Assembly: GCF_002902945.1 (NCBI RefSeq)
Contig: NZ_CP026103.1
Location: forward strand, 372,001 to 436,000
DNA: 64,000 nucleotides
Reading direction: 5' to 3'
DNA from: Paraburkholderia caribensis
GTDB taxonomy: Bacteria; Pseudomonadota; Gammaproteobacteria; Burkholderiales; Burkholderiaceae
The translations under genes and the position numbers were made by a program. Each line of letters starts with the position of its first letter. Positions within the stretch are counted from its first letter, which is position 1. Under the pieces are notes generated by a model. It had not been told where the DNA came from, searched no databases, and saw only the letters and a program-made list of their open reading frames with translations. Shown in pieces: positions 1-8,997 of the stretch.

Positions 1-1439
1 AGCGGGTCGCCTTCGATGCGCGAGGTCATCACCAGCAGTCCCGTGCCGCCTCCAATGCCGGACGCGAACGCGGACAGATAGCCCAGCACTTCGGCATCGG
101 CCCAATGCAGGTCTTCGACGACAATCATGCTCGCGCCGCGCCGGCATGCGTCAGCCGTCAGCGCCGCGACGACCGCCTGCTTGCCGCGCTTGCGGGCGGC
201 GTGATCCATCGCGTCGTAGAGCGTGCGCCATTCGCCCGATTGCGGCAGATCGAGCAGATCGTCGAGAAAGACACGCTGTTCGGGCTGGATCACGCCATTG
301 CGGCCAAGGCGCGCGGCCACGGCCTTGCGCTCTTCGATATCCGCCGCGGGCGACAGGCCCAGCAGGCTGTCGATGATCGCGCGCACCGGGTCCTGCCCCT
401 TGCCGACGCCGAAGTCGAGCACGAGCCCCCGGTGCACCGCGAAGCCATGCGCGTGAGCAAACACGCGCATTTCGTCGACCAGCCGCGTCTTGCCGATGCC
501 CGCATCGCCGCGCACATAGACGGCGTGTCCGGCGCGCTGGTCGACGCAGGCGCGCACGATGCCACGAAACTGTTCCAGTTCCGCCTTGCGCCCGACGAAG
601 CGGCTGCGGCTCGCCCGCGCGGGCTCGCGCACCACGCAGGAGAGGCGCCACGCGCGCGCCGGCACGTCGATGCCCTTGAAGTGCATCTCGCCCATCTGCT
701 CGCAAACCGCGCTGTCGCCGAGCGCGCGCCGCACGCCGTCGGACAACAGCGTCTGCCGTGCGCCCGCCGCCGAGACCAGCCGCGCGGCGAGATTCACCGC
801 GTCGCCATGCACCGTGTAGTCCTGCGCATCGGCCCGGTTGACGGCACCCGCCACCACCTCGCCGCTGGCGATGCCGATATGTGCCTGCAAGCTCCGCGCG
901 CTTTTCGCACTCAGTTGGTCGAGCGCGTCGTGAATATCGAGCGCGGCGCGGGCCGCGCGCAGCGGATCCGTTTCGTGCGCCCGCGGCGCACCGAACAGCG
1001 CCATCACGGCATCGCCTATGTGCTTGTCGATGGTGCCGCCGTACGCGAGCACGATGCCGTCGACCAGCCCGGTGAAGCGGCCGATCAGTTCGCGGAGTTC
1101 TTCGGGATCGAGCGTTTGCGAGAGCGCGGTGAAGCCGCACAGGTCGGCGAAGAGCACGGTGACCTGCCGGCGCTCTTCCATTGGCGCGCTGACAGCGGGC
1201 GTGGCAGGTCGATCGAGGGCGGGCTGGGCCGCGGGCGGCGCATCGGCGCCCGAAGGCGGCATCTGCGCAATCGCCGCCAGCAGCCGCTTGCGATGCCCGA
1301 GCGAGCGAACGCCGAGTTCCTTCAGATCCGCGTCAGTGAGCGCGGACAGCGTCGCCGCGTCGATGTCGTTGTCGGCAAAGGCCTGTGAGTATTGATCGAG
1401 CCCAAGTCCGGCCAGCCACAGTTCGATATCCATCGTCAT
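1..1439 (-). CDS. SAM-domain class III adenylate/guanylate cyclase with AAA ATPase module (3' end outside window)
   Basis: Read on the minus strand, the frame is open from an ATG at 1439 (second ATG at 1433) to the window edge, about 479 codons. Residues ~3-58 form a SAM-like helical domain (ELWLAGLGLDQYSQAFADND, LGHRKRLLAAI). Residues ~88-270 match a class III nucleotide cyclase (QVTVLFADLCGFTALSQ, GGTIDKHIGDAVMALFG, HIGIASGEVVAG). From ~290 an AAA/STAND ATPase follows, with Walker A GDAGIGKTR (Lys ~317) and Walker B MIVVEDLHWAD. The family is cytoplasmic; the usual layout continues with TPR-like repeats, which would lie outside the window. The likely role is signal-dependent cyclic nucleotide production, but no ligand can be named. 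A long ORF on the opposite strand here is a GC-rich shadow. Confidence 0.85.
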   Translation of the reverse strand, partial: MTMDIELWLAGLGLDQYSQAFADNDIDAATLSALTDADLKELGVRSLGHRKRLLAAIAQMPPSGADAPPAAQPALDRPATPAVSAPMEERRQVTVLFADLCGFTALSQTLDPEELRELIGRFTGLVDGIVLAYGGTIDKHIGDAVMALFGAPRAHETDPLRAARAALDIHDALDQLSAKSARSLQAHIGIASGEVVAGAVNRADAQDYTVHGDAVNLAARLVSAAGARQTLLSDGVRRALGDSAVCEQMGEMHFKGIDVPARAWRLSCVVREPARASRSRFVGRKAELEQFRGIVRACVDQRAGHAVYVRGDAGIGKTRLVDEMRVFAHAHGFAVHRGLVLDFGVGKGQDPVRAIIDSLLGLSPAADIEERKAVAARLGRNGVIQPEQRVFLDDLLDLPQSGEWRTLYDAMDHAARKRGKQAVVAALTADACRRGASMIVVEDLHWADAEVLGYLSAFASGIGGGTGLLVMTSRIEGDP

Positions 1440-1738
1440 CGCCGGAATCTGTTTCCCGTTGCGCGCTTAAAAGATAGAACGGCACTCGCCTTGTCTAGTG
1501 TAGGTGTTGCGCACCGCTTGAGGTGTGCGGGCACGTTCATGGCGCCATACGAGGGTCAGCGGCAAGCCGCCGAGCGGTCATTCCCCGCCGGTCATGCCTC
1601 CCTGGCATACCTGCTATGCCGCTGCGCACTCTGTTCAGCCATTCTTGCCAACCCCATTCTCTTGCCACGGCTTGCCGCGACGCTGGCGATCACAAGCTGC
1701 ATCGTGTCGAGCACCATCCACAGATCAGGAGAATCACC

Positions 1739-2359
1739 ATGGGTAAGCTTCAGGGCAAAGTTGCGGTCATTACGGGCGGAAGTAGCGGAATCGGGCTCGC
1801 AACCGCGACGCGATTCGTCGCGGAGGGCGCGTATGTCTTCATCACGGGGCGTCGTCAAACAGAACTGGAAAAGGCGAAGGAGATCATCGGCTCGAACGTA
1901 ACAGCGGTTCAGGGCGACATCGCCAGCCTTGATGATCTGAATCGCCTCTACGAAACGGTGCAACGCGAGAAGGGCGGTTTGGACATCATTGTGGCAAGTG
2001 CAGGATACGTCGCTTCGTTGCCAACGGAGTCCGTAACGCCTGAACACTTCGACAAGACTTTCGACATCAATGCACGCGGTACGTTCTTCACGGTGCAAAA
2101 GGCGCTGCCGCTGATGCGCGACGGCGGCTCTATCGTCGTCGTTGCTTCCGGGATGCACATCAAGGGTTTTGCGGACTTTGGCGTCTATGCTGCGACGAAG
2201 GCGGCAATCCGTTCGTTCACCCGGACGTGGGCGTCGGAATTCAAAGGTCGTGGCATTCGCGTCAACACGCTGAGTCCGGGCATGATCGAAACACCGATCG
2301 TGGACGGCCTGTTCAATTCGAAGGAGGAGGCGGATGGTGCGCGGGCAATGGAGGGATGA
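1739..2359 (+). CDS. Short-chain dehydrogenase/reductase, C-terminally truncated
   Basis: This encodes 206 residues starting at MGKLQGKVAVITGG, preceded by a good Shine-Dalgarno (AGGAGA, 1727-1732). The Rossmann motif TGGSSGIG, the NAG-like site (ASAGY), and the catalytic Ser-x12-Tyr-x3-Lys set (ASG...VYAATK) are all present, so the dehydrogenase core is intact. Classical SDRs run to about 245-250 residues. This one stops after the ETPIVDGLFNSKEEADGARA segment and lacks the last ~40 residues, which normally include the GRxGxPEEIA helix and the final beta strand with VDGG. None of the other frames downstream restores that segment, so a 3' deletion is more likely than a simple frameshift. It may be non-functional. 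The substrate is unknown. Confidence 0.75.
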   Translation: MGKLQGKVAVITGGSSGIGLATATRFVAEGAYVFITGRRQTELEKAKEIIGSNVTAVQGDIASLDDLNRLYETVQREKGGLDIIVASAGYVASLPTESVTPEHFDKTFDINARGTFFTVQKALPLMRDGGSIVVVASGMHIKGFADFGVYAATKAAIRSFTRTWASEFKGRGIRVNTLSPGMIETPIVDGLFNSKEEADGARAMEG

Positions 2360-2685
2360 CAATTTTCAAGGCCGCCGATCGTAGAAGTCAAGATGTTCTG
2401 GGTTCCTTTTCATACCTAAGTCGCGCGCGAGGAGAAGAGCCGGAAGGCCCGTTATCTGCGACAACAATTCGCCGGGTGAAGCCTTGTCGTACCGAGGCGG
2501 CGAATGCCAGGCGCCAGGCGGGGCAATCGACCGCCTGATGGGACGAATGTGTCTGGCGAGTGACGAAAGCGGGGACTTGAACAGCGTGTTTCCATTGGCA
2601 GGCTGCGCTGAGTGAAGGGCTGACAAAAACGCTTGGCACGCCGAATGCTGGCGTTCGATATTCCCATCGCGTTGAATCAGAGCAG
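2360..2685. other. Intergenic stretch without a supported gene
   Basis: The 326 bases between the truncated SDR and coxB contain no ORF with recognisable protein character. The missing SDR tail is not found here in any frame. Minus-strand ORFs across it look like random shadow translations. The promoter of the downstream cytochrome oxidase operon should lie near the 3' end, but I could not assign -35/-10 boxes. Confidence 0.5.
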
Positions 2686-3753
2686 ATGACCGACGACCTC
2701 GGTGTTCGCCCAGCTAGCTGGCGCGCGGGCACGGCGCAGCGCGCAGGCGTCGTCGCGTTTGCGCAGCTTATGGCGCTGGACGTTGCAGCCCGGCCCGAAC
2801 AGAGCGCGCTCCATCCGGCGGGCGTGCAGGCCGCGCACATTCTGAGCCTGTGGAACCTCACGCTGGTTATCTGCGCAGCCGTGTTCGCAGCCGTGCTTCT
2901 TGCGACGCTCGTTGCGTTACTGCGTAACCGGCGCAACGGCGACTCGCCGCCACTTGCGCCGCGACCCGGCGAGCGAACTGCGGCGCGCACGCGCAACGCC
3001 GTCATCGCGGCAACGGCTGCATCGGTCGTGTTGCTCGTCGGCCTGGTGATCGCCGACGTGATGACGGATCGCGCACTCTCGAAGCTGCCCGTCGAGAACG
3101 CGGTGCATATCGAAGTGACGGGGCAGCAATGGTGGTGGCAAGCAGTCTATTCGCCGGAAGCCGGGCAACCCGGCTTTGCGACGGCAAATGAGTTACACGT
3201 GCCCGTCGGCCGGCCCGTCATCGTCGATCTCAAGGCGGGCGATGTGATCCATACGTTCTGGGTGCCGAATCTGCACGGCAAGAAGGACATGCTGCCAGGC
3301 ATCCAGACGACCATCGAATTTCGCGCCGACAAGCCCGGCATATATCGCGGCCAGTGCGCCGAGTTTTGCGGCGCCGAACATGCGCTCATGGCGATGCTCG
3401 TGGTTGCGCAATCGCCCGAGCAATACACGGCGTGGCGCGGCCAGCAGGCGACATCCGCTTCCCGTCCCTCCGACGCGCTCGCGCAACGCGGACGGCAGAT
3501 CTTCGAACAGTCGAGTTGCGCCGGTTGCCATACGGTGCGTGGCTCCTCCGCACAAGGCACGCTCGGCCCGGACCTCACGCATCTGATGGGCCGTCAGACG
3601 ATCGCCGCAGGCGCGCTCGCCAACACGCCCGCCGGTCTGCACCAATGGATTCGCGATCCGCAAGCGGCCAAACCAGGCACGACGATGCCAGCAGTGCCGC
3701 TGGCCGCTGACGATCTGCGTGCCGTCATCGCATGGCTGGGGACGTTGCAATGA
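2686..3753 (+). CDS. coxB: caa3-type cytochrome c oxidase subunit II with fused cytochrome c domain
   Basis: The 355-residue protein starts with a weak export/membrane region, then two TM helices (around residues 49-78 and 105-125), the periplasmic cupredoxin CuA domain and a C-terminal cytochrome c domain. The conserved aromatic QQWWWQ motif and the CuA ligand loop CAEFCGAEH (Cys224, Cys228, with His and Met following) are visible. A heme c motif CAGCH lies at residues 278-282. Family members usually carry a cleavable or lipoprotein signal just before the QSALHPAG motif. Here that region lacks a clear lipobox, so the exact N-terminus is uncertain. Subunit II accepts electrons from cytochrome c and passes them through CuA to subunit I. 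Its stop overlaps the coxA start (ATGA at 3750-3753). Confidence 0.93.
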   Translation: MTDDLGVRPASWRAGTAQRAGVVAFAQLMALDVAARPEQSALHPAGVQAAHILSLWNLTLVICAAVFAAVLLATLVALLRNRRNGDSPPLAPRPGERTAARTRNAVIAATAASVVLLVGLVIADVMTDRALSKLPVENAVHIEVTGQQWWWQAVYSPEAGQPGFATANELHVPVGRPVIVDLKAGDVIHTFWVPNLHGKKDMLPGIQTTIEFRADKPGIYRGQCAEFCGAEHALMAMLVVAQSPEQYTAWRGQQATSASRPSDALAQRGRQIFEQSSCAGCHTVRGSSAQGTLGPDLTHLMGRQTIAAGALANTPAGLHQWIRDPQAAKPGTTMPAVPLAADDLRAVIAWLGTLQ

Positions 3754-5699
3754 GTACCGCGGAACCGCGAGTCGGGATGGATGTGAACCTCGACCTGAAG
3801 GACGGACCGGACGCGCCGCAGCATGTCAGGGAGGCGCTCGAGCAGACCTGGCGTGACCCGGGCGGTTTGATCGGCATGCTGTGCGCCGTCAATCACAAGA
3901 CCATCGCGCGCCGCTTCATCGTCACGACATTCGTTTTCTTCCTGCTGGCAGGCCTGCTTGCGCTCGCCATGCGCACCCAGCTCGCCCGGCCGGACAACCG
4001 GCTAATGGGACCGGACTTCTACGACCAGCTCTTCACAGTGCACGGCTCGACAATGATGTTCCTGTTCGCCGTGCCCGTCATGCAGGCGGTTGCCGCGTGG
4101 CTCGTGCCCCTGATGATCGGCGCGCGCAGCATCGCGTTTCCGCGCGTCAACGCCTACGCCTATTGGGTGTTTCTGTTCGGCGGCCTGACGTTGTACGTCG
4201 CCTTCGCACTGGGTGCCGGGCCGCGCGCGGGCTGGTTCAGCTACGTCCCGCTCGCTGGCCCCGACTATTCGACGGGCAAAGGCACGGACATCTGGGCACA
4301 GATGATCACGTTCACGGAACTCTCCGGGCTGCTCGAAGCCGTGGTGCTGATTGCGACGATCCTCAAGATGCGCGCGCCCGGCATGTCGCTCAATCGCATG
4401 CCGCTGTTCGTCTGGGCGACGCTGGTGACGCAGTTCATGGTGCTGTTCGCGATGCCCGCCATCATGCTGGCGAGCACAGCGCTGATCCTCGATCGCCTGG
4501 TCGGCACACAGTTCTACAACCCGGCGCTCGGCGGCGACGTGTTGCTGTGGCAGCACCTGTTCTGGTTCTTCGGCCACCCGGAGGTATACCTGATCTTCAT
4601 TCCGGCGCTCGGCTTCATGTCGTCGATCGTTGCGACGTTCTCGCGCCGTCCGGTGTTTGGCTATCCGGCGATGGTGCTGTCGCTGATCGCCACCGCCTTC
4701 CTCGCGTTCGGACTCTGGGTTCACCATATGTTCGCGACGGCGGTGCCTGCGCTCGGCAAGAGCTTTTTTACGGCGGCGAGCGTGATGATCGCGATTCCGT
4801 CCGGCGTGCAGATCTACTGCTGGCTCGCGACGCTGCTGACGGGCCGGCTCAATATGAAAGCGCCGCTTTATTTCGTGCTGGCGTTTTTCTTCAATCTCGT
4901 GCTGGGCGGATTGACGGGCGTGATGCTTGGATCGGTATCGCTCGATCTGCAGGTGCATGACACGTACTTCGTCGTCGCGCATCTGCATTACGTGCTGATC
5001 GGCGGCGCGGTGTTTCCGCTGTTCGGCGCGATCTATTACTGGTTCCCGAAAGTGATGGGCCGGATGCTGGACGAGCGGCTCGGCCGATGGCACTTCTGGC
5101 TGCTCTTCATCGGCTTTAACGTGACATTCTTCCCGATGCATCTGCTCGGTCTACATGGGATGCCGCGCCGCGTGTGGACGTATCCGCACGGCATGGACTG
5201 GGACGCGATGAACCTCGGCGCGACCGTTGGCGCGTACATGATGGCCGCGGGCATGCTGGTCTTCATCTACAACGTCGTGCACAGCAGCAGACGCGGATCG
5301 CGCGCGGGCGCCGATCCGTGGGGCGGCGGCTCGCTCGAATGGAGCGTGCCGAGCCCTCCGCCGCCCCACAACTTCGACGCGCTGCCCGTCGTCCATGCGC
5401 AGGAGCCGCTTTGGGCGCCCGCTCGTGAGCCGCGCTGGGTGTCGGGACTGACGGCGACCGCGCGCGAAGTGCTGACGACGACCGCGCTCGACGCGCAGCC
5501 CGACACGCGCCCGCTGTTTCCGACGCCGTCCATCTGGCCGTTCCTCAGCGCGGTCGCGACTACGGTTTTCTTCATCGGCTCGATCTATACGCCGTCGGCC
5601 GTCTGGTGGGGCACGGTACCCGTCGCGATCGCGATGATCGTCTGGTTCTGGCCGAAGCGGCGCAGCAACGCAATTGCGCGCGCTGGAACGCTGGCCTGA
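3750..5699 (+). CDS. coxA: caa3-type cytochrome c oxidase subunit I
   Basis: The 649-residue start at MSTAEP overlaps the coxB stop as ATGA and is preferred to an ATG 18 bases upstream. The protein has the 12-helix heme-copper oxidase core. Heme and CuB histidine motifs are seen: TVHGSTMMFLF, WQHLFWFFGHPEVY with the active-site His and Tyr, WVHHMFATA, and HDTYFVVAHLHYVL. The K-channel region around GHPEVYLIFIPALG fits an A-type oxidase. After helix 12 there is a Pro-rich linker (SPPPPHNFDALP) and two further C-terminal TM helices, a layout common in caa3-type subunit I. The enzyme reduces O2 to water while pumping protons across the cytoplasmic membrane. Confidence 0.95.
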   Translation: MSTAEPRVGMDVNLDLKDGPDAPQHVREALEQTWRDPGGLIGMLCAVNHKTIARRFIVTTFVFFLLAGLLALAMRTQLARPDNRLMGPDFYDQLFTVHGSTMMFLFAVPVMQAVAAWLVPLMIGARSIAFPRVNAYAYWVFLFGGLTLYVAFALGAGPRAGWFSYVPLAGPDYSTGKGTDIWAQMITFTELSGLLEAVVLIATILKMRAPGMSLNRMPLFVWATLVTQFMVLFAMPAIMLASTALILDRLVGTQFYNPALGGDVLLWQHLFWFFGHPEVYLIFIPALGFMSSIVATFSRRPVFGYPAMVLSLIATAFLAFGLWVHHMFATAVPALGKSFFTAASVMIAIPSGVQIYCWLATLLTGRLNMKAPLYFVLAFFFNLVLGGLTGVMLGSVSLDLQVHDTYFVVAHLHYVLIGGAVFPLFGAIYYWFPKVMGRMLDERLGRWHFWLLFIGFNVTFFPMHLLGLHGMPRRVWTYPHGMDWDAMNLGATVGAYMMAAGMLVFIYNVVHSSRRGSRAGADPWGGGSLEWSVPSPPPPHNFDALPVVHAQEPLWAPAREPRWVSGLTATAREVLTTTALDAQPDTRPLFPTPSIWPFLSAVATTVFFIGSIYTPSAVWWGTVPVAIAMIVWFWPKRRSNAIARAGTLA

Positions 5700-5733
5700 C
5701 GATGCACCGGACAACGAGGCAAAGAAAATAGCC

Positions 5734-6345
5734 ATGCCGCCCGCACAGGCATCGACGCTCGACGTGCGCGGCCTGCCGAGCTTCGGCTTTGGTTCACGCA
5801 GCCTGATGTGGTGGGCGACTGCGGGACTGATGCTGATCGAGGGCACGGCGTTCGCGCTCGCCATCACGATGTACTTCTATCTGCGAGCCGTCAACGCCGC
5901 GTGGCCGATGCATGCGCCGCCGCCAGCGCTGCTGTGGGGCTCGCTGAATACGGCGGTGCTGATCGCGAGCATGGTGCCCAACGAACTCGCGCGGCGAGCG
6001 GCGAACAAGGGCAATCGCGAAGGCGCGCGCTTGTGGCTTGTGATTTGCCTGGCGTTCGCGCTGATCTTTCTGGTGTTGCGCGGCTTCGAGTTCGCCGCGC
6101 TCAACGTGATGTGGTACGCGAACGCGTATGGATCGATTGTGTGGCTGCTGCTTGGTCTTCATACGACCCACCTGATCACCGACACCGTCGATACAGCCGT
6201 CCTTGCCGCGCTGCTGTACATCGGTCCATACGAGGGCAAGCGGCTGGTCGACACGAGCGAGAACGCGGTCTACTGGTATTTCGTCGTGTTGAGCTGGCTG
6301 CCGATCTATCTGGTGATCTATTTCGTGCCGCGGATGTCGCCATGA
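5734..6345 (+). CDS. coxC: Cytochrome c oxidase subunit III
   Basis: The 203-residue membrane protein begins at MPPAQAST, 34 bases after coxA, with a purine-rich site (GAGGCAAAG). An earlier in-frame ATG at 5674 would overlap coxA and add residues unlike the family. It has about five TM helices. The core FWWATAG-like start (LMWWATAGLMLIEGTAFALA), EFAALNVMWYANAYGSIVW and LLGLHTTHLITD, with the typical His pair, match subunit III. It stabilises subunit I and supports proton uptake. The stop overlaps the next start as ATGA at 6342-6345. Confidence 0.92.
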   Translation: MPPAQASTLDVRGLPSFGFGSRSLMWWATAGLMLIEGTAFALAITMYFYLRAVNAAWPMHAPPPALLWGSLNTAVLIASMVPNELARRAANKGNREGARLWLVICLAFALIFLVLRGFEFAALNVMWYANAYGSIVWLLLGLHTTHLITDTVDTAVLAALLYIGPYEGKRLVDTSENAVYWYFVVLSWLPIYLVIYFVPRMSP

Positions 6346-6686
6346 TCCGGACTTCCTTTGCCTCGTGGCTCGGTCTGGTCGTCGCGCCGTTTGTCGTGCT
6401 CGGTGCGCAGAGCCTCAACTATGCGCTGGTACAGGTGGCGTGCGCACAGCGAAGCACGGTGGCGCTCGACGTCGTGAGTGCGGTCGCATTTCTGTTTTCG
6501 GTGGCGGCGACGGTGCTTGCTTACACACGATGGCGTCTCGTATCGCGCGTGCGCGATGCCGACGCTGCGCCGGATACCGCGCACGCCGCTTTCTTCGCGC
6601 TGATGGCGATGCTGGTCGCTGCGCTGTCGGCGTTGATCCAGCTGATGATGTGGTTCCCGCAATGGTTGATCTCGCCCTGTCGCTGA
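6342..6686 (+). CDS. Small membrane protein of the caa3 oxidase operon
   Basis: This 114-residue protein starts at the ATG that overlaps the coxC stop. It has three predicted TM helices: WLGLVVAPFVVLGAQSL, VVSAVAFLFSVAATVLAY and FFALMAMLVAALSALIQLMM, ending WFPQWLISPCR. I recognise no catalytic motif. Its coupling between coxC and ctaG, and its size, fit the small hypothetical membrane proteins often found at this place in caa3 clusters. An accessory or assembly role is inferred. It overlaps ctaG by 25 bases. Confidence 0.75.
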   Translation: MIRTSFASWLGLVVAPFVVLGAQSLNYALVQVACAQRSTVALDVVSAVAFLFSVAATVLAYTRWRLVSRVRDADAAPDTAHAAFFALMAMLVAALSALIQLMMWFPQWLISPCR

Positions 6687-7651
6687 ACCCGGCGCGCTTG
6701 CGGACCGGACGCGTTGTCGCGCCGGCGTGCGTCGCGTTGCTCACGCCCGGAATCGCGGCGGCACATGTGCTGTCCGCGTCGGGCGCTGCGGTGCCTTCGT
6801 TCGGATGGACGGGCGAGCCGTGGGTGCTTGCGCTGATGATTACGAGCCTGGCTGCGTACGGCACCGGCTATTGGCGTCTGCGCAGACGCGGCTCTGCGCG
6901 CGCGCGCAGCGCCCGCGTACGCGCAATCCATCTCGCCGCGTTTGCCGGTGGCTGGCTAGGGCTCGCGCTAGCCCTGTTTTCGCCGCTCGATCCCCTCAGC
7001 GCAGCGCTTTTCTCCGCGCATATGGTGCAGCACGAATCGATGATGCTGATTGCCGCACCATTGCTCGTAATGGGCCGACCGCTCGGGGTATGGATATGGG
7101 CGCTGCCGAAGGGTGCGCGGTTGCGGTTTGGACGGCTGGTCAGGACACGCGCGTTTTCCCGGTGCTGGCACGCGCTGACCTTACCGCTTATTGCCTGGCT
7201 GCTGCACGCGGTGGCGTTGTGGGCATGGCATGCACCCGCGCTGTTCCAGGCGGCGCTGCTGCACCAATGGGCGCATTCGCTGCAGCACGCGAGTTTTCTG
7301 CTGACCGCCTTGCTCTTCTGGTGGACGGTCGCTGGCGACGGCGCGCGGCGGCAGACGGACGGCCACGCCATGCTGTCGCTGTTCACGACGATGGTCCACA
7401 CGGGCGCGCTCGGCGCGCTGATCACGCTCGCGCCAGGCCTCTGGTATCCGCTGTACGTCGAACCATGCAGCGCGTTAGAGGTCGATCCGCTGCACGATCA
7501 GCAGTTGGGCGGGCTGATCATGTGGGTGCCCGCGGCGACGGCATATCTGGTGGGTGGGCTTGCAATCGCCGCGCGCTGGCTGACGCGCCCCAATGCGCCC
7601 GTGCTCGCAACGCGGCATGCGGTGATTTTGCCGCGGGATGGAACGCGATGA
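6662..7651 (+). CDS. ctaG: Cytochrome c oxidase assembly factor CtaG (caa3_CtaG family)
   Basis: The 329-residue polytopic membrane protein starts at MVDLALSLNPAR inside the end of the preceding gene. The family signature is visible in FSAHMVQHESMMLIAAPLLVMGRPL and HQWAHSLQHASFLLTALLFWW, with conserved His residues in helices, and in LTGALITLAPGLWY-like and DPLHDQQLGGLIMW segments. CtaG of the caa3 type is implicated in copper delivery and maturation of the CuB site in subunit I. About seven TM helices are expected. The gene overlaps the downstream cytochrome gene by ATGA (7648-7651), supporting one translationally coupled operon. Confidence 0.88.
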   Translation: MVDLALSLNPARLRTGRVVAPACVALLTPGIAAAHVLSASGAAVPSFGWTGEPWVLALMITSLAAYGTGYWRLRRRGSARARSARVRAIHLAAFAGGWLGLALALFSPLDPLSAALFSAHMVQHESMMLIAAPLLVMGRPLGVWIWALPKGARLRFGRLVRTRAFSRCWHALTLPLIAWLLHAVALWAWHAPALFQAALLHQWAHSLQHASFLLTALLFWWTVAGDGARRQTDGHAMLSLFTTMVHTGALGALITLAPGLWYPLYVEPCSALEVDPLHDQQLGGLIMWVPAATAYLVGGLAIAARWLTRPNAPVLATRHAVILPRDGTR

Positions 7652-8982
7652 AGCGACGCCGCACGCCGCCCATCCGTTGGTTCATCGCCTGCGCCGTGGG
7701 GGGCGGCTGCGTGCTCGCGCTGCTGCTCATTCCGCCGGCACCCCACGAAGCCGCCGCTGCAGCGCAGGCGCCGCTGGCCGATAACGCAACGCTCGCGCGT
7801 GGCGAATACGTCGCGAAGGCAGGCGATTGCGCAGCCTGCCACACGGCGGCACAAGGTGGCGCACCGTTCGCTGGCGGGCTGGGGCTCGCTTCGCCGTTCG
7901 GCACGATCATGTCGAGCAACATCACACCCGACAAACAATTCGGCATTGGCCAGTACAGCTATGAGGATTTCGCGCGCGCGATGCGCGAGGGCGTCGCGCG
8001 GGGCGGCAAGCGCTTGTATCCGGCGATGCCGTATGCTTCGTTTGCCAAAGTATCGGACGACGATATGCGGGCGCTCTACGAATACATCATGCATCGCGTC
8101 GCGCCCGTTGCGAAGCCGACGCCTCCTTCGGATGTGGCGTTTCCGTTCGATCAGCGCTGGGCGTTGCGCTTCTGGCAACTTGCATTCGTGCCGCGCGGTG
8201 TGTACCGGCCGCGTGCTGACCATGACGCGCAATGGAATCGCGGTGCGTATCTGGTGCAGTCGCTCGGCCATTGCGGCGCCTGCCACACGCCGCGCGGCGC
8301 AGCGTTCCAGGAGCGCGGCTACGACGAATCCTCGAAGCGTTATCTCACGGGCGGCGTCAACGATCACTGGTTCGCGCCGAACCTCACCGGCGATAACGGA
8401 TCGGGCCTCGGCCGGATGAGCGCCGCCGGCATCGCGTCGTTCCTGAAGACGGGACACGCTGGCGGCGTGATCGCCTACGGCAGTATGGTCGAGCAGATCG
8501 AAGACAGCTCTCAATACCTCACCGACGAGGATGCGCAGGCAATCGCGCGCTATCTGAAGTCTCTGCCCGCGCAAAAGCCGTCCGGCACTTACACGGCGAA
8601 CGCCGATCCGGCGCGCGCACCCGTCAACGGCAACCGCGTGGCCGATGAACTGTCGCTCGGCTTCAATGTGTATCGCAGTTTTTGCGCGCGCTGTCATCGC
8701 GATGACGGTATGGGCGTACCCAACGCCTTTCCTTCGCTGGCTGGCAACCCGTCTGTGCTGACGGAAGATACGACGTCGCTGATCAGGCTGCTTGTCGAAG
8801 GCGGCAATAGCCCGGCGACGCTCACGGGACCGCCGCGCCAATCGATGCCCGGCTTCGTCGGGACGCTGGCCGATGTGCAGATTGCTCAGGTGCTGACATA
8901 TATCCGCGGTGCGTGGGGCAACAACGCGCAACCCGTCACCGCCAACGATGTAAGCACGCTGCGCAGCGAACTGCACAAATGA
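7648..8982 (+). CDS. Triheme cytochrome c (alcohol/gluconate dehydrogenase cytochrome subunit type)
   Basis: The 444-residue protein starts at the ATG overlapping the ctaG stop. An N-terminal anchor (WFIACAVGGGCVLALLLI) is followed by three heme c sites: CAACH at residue 61, CGACH at 209 and CARCH at 346. The motifs GRGLASPFGTI-like (GGLGLASPFGTIMSSNIT) and YPAMPYASFAKVSDDD are typical of the cytochrome subunits of membrane dehydrogenases. Being inside the oxidase operon and without a dehydrogenase partner here, it probably feeds electrons to the CuA/cytochrome c domain of CoxB or links a dehydrogenase encoded elsewhere. That electron route is inferred. Confidence 0.88.
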   Translation: MKRRRTPPIRWFIACAVGGGCVLALLLIPPAPHEAAAAAQAPLADNATLARGEYVAKAGDCAACHTAAQGGAPFAGGLGLASPFGTIMSSNITPDKQFGIGQYSYEDFARAMREGVARGGKRLYPAMPYASFAKVSDDDMRALYEYIMHRVAPVAKPTPPSDVAFPFDQRWALRFWQLAFVPRGVYRPRADHDAQWNRGAYLVQSLGHCGACHTPRGAAFQERGYDESSKRYLTGGVNDHWFAPNLTGDNGSGLGRMSAAGIASFLKTGHAGGVIAYGSMVEQIEDSSQYLTDEDAQAIARYLKSLPAQKPSGTYTANADPARAPVNGNRVADELSLGFNVYRSFCARCHRDDGMGVPNAFPSLAGNPSVLTEDTTSLIRLLVEGGNSPATLTGPPRQSMPGFVGTLADVQIAQVLTYIRGAWGNNAQPVTANDVSTLRSELHK

Positions 8983-8997
8983 GAGAGAGGGGGAGTC

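Noticed and set aside
105..1388. A 427-codon plus-strand frame opposite the cyclase gene
   Set aside because: The translation is His/Arg/Ala-rich with no motif, while the minus strand encodes a clear SAM-cyclase-ATPase protein in the mirrored codon phase.
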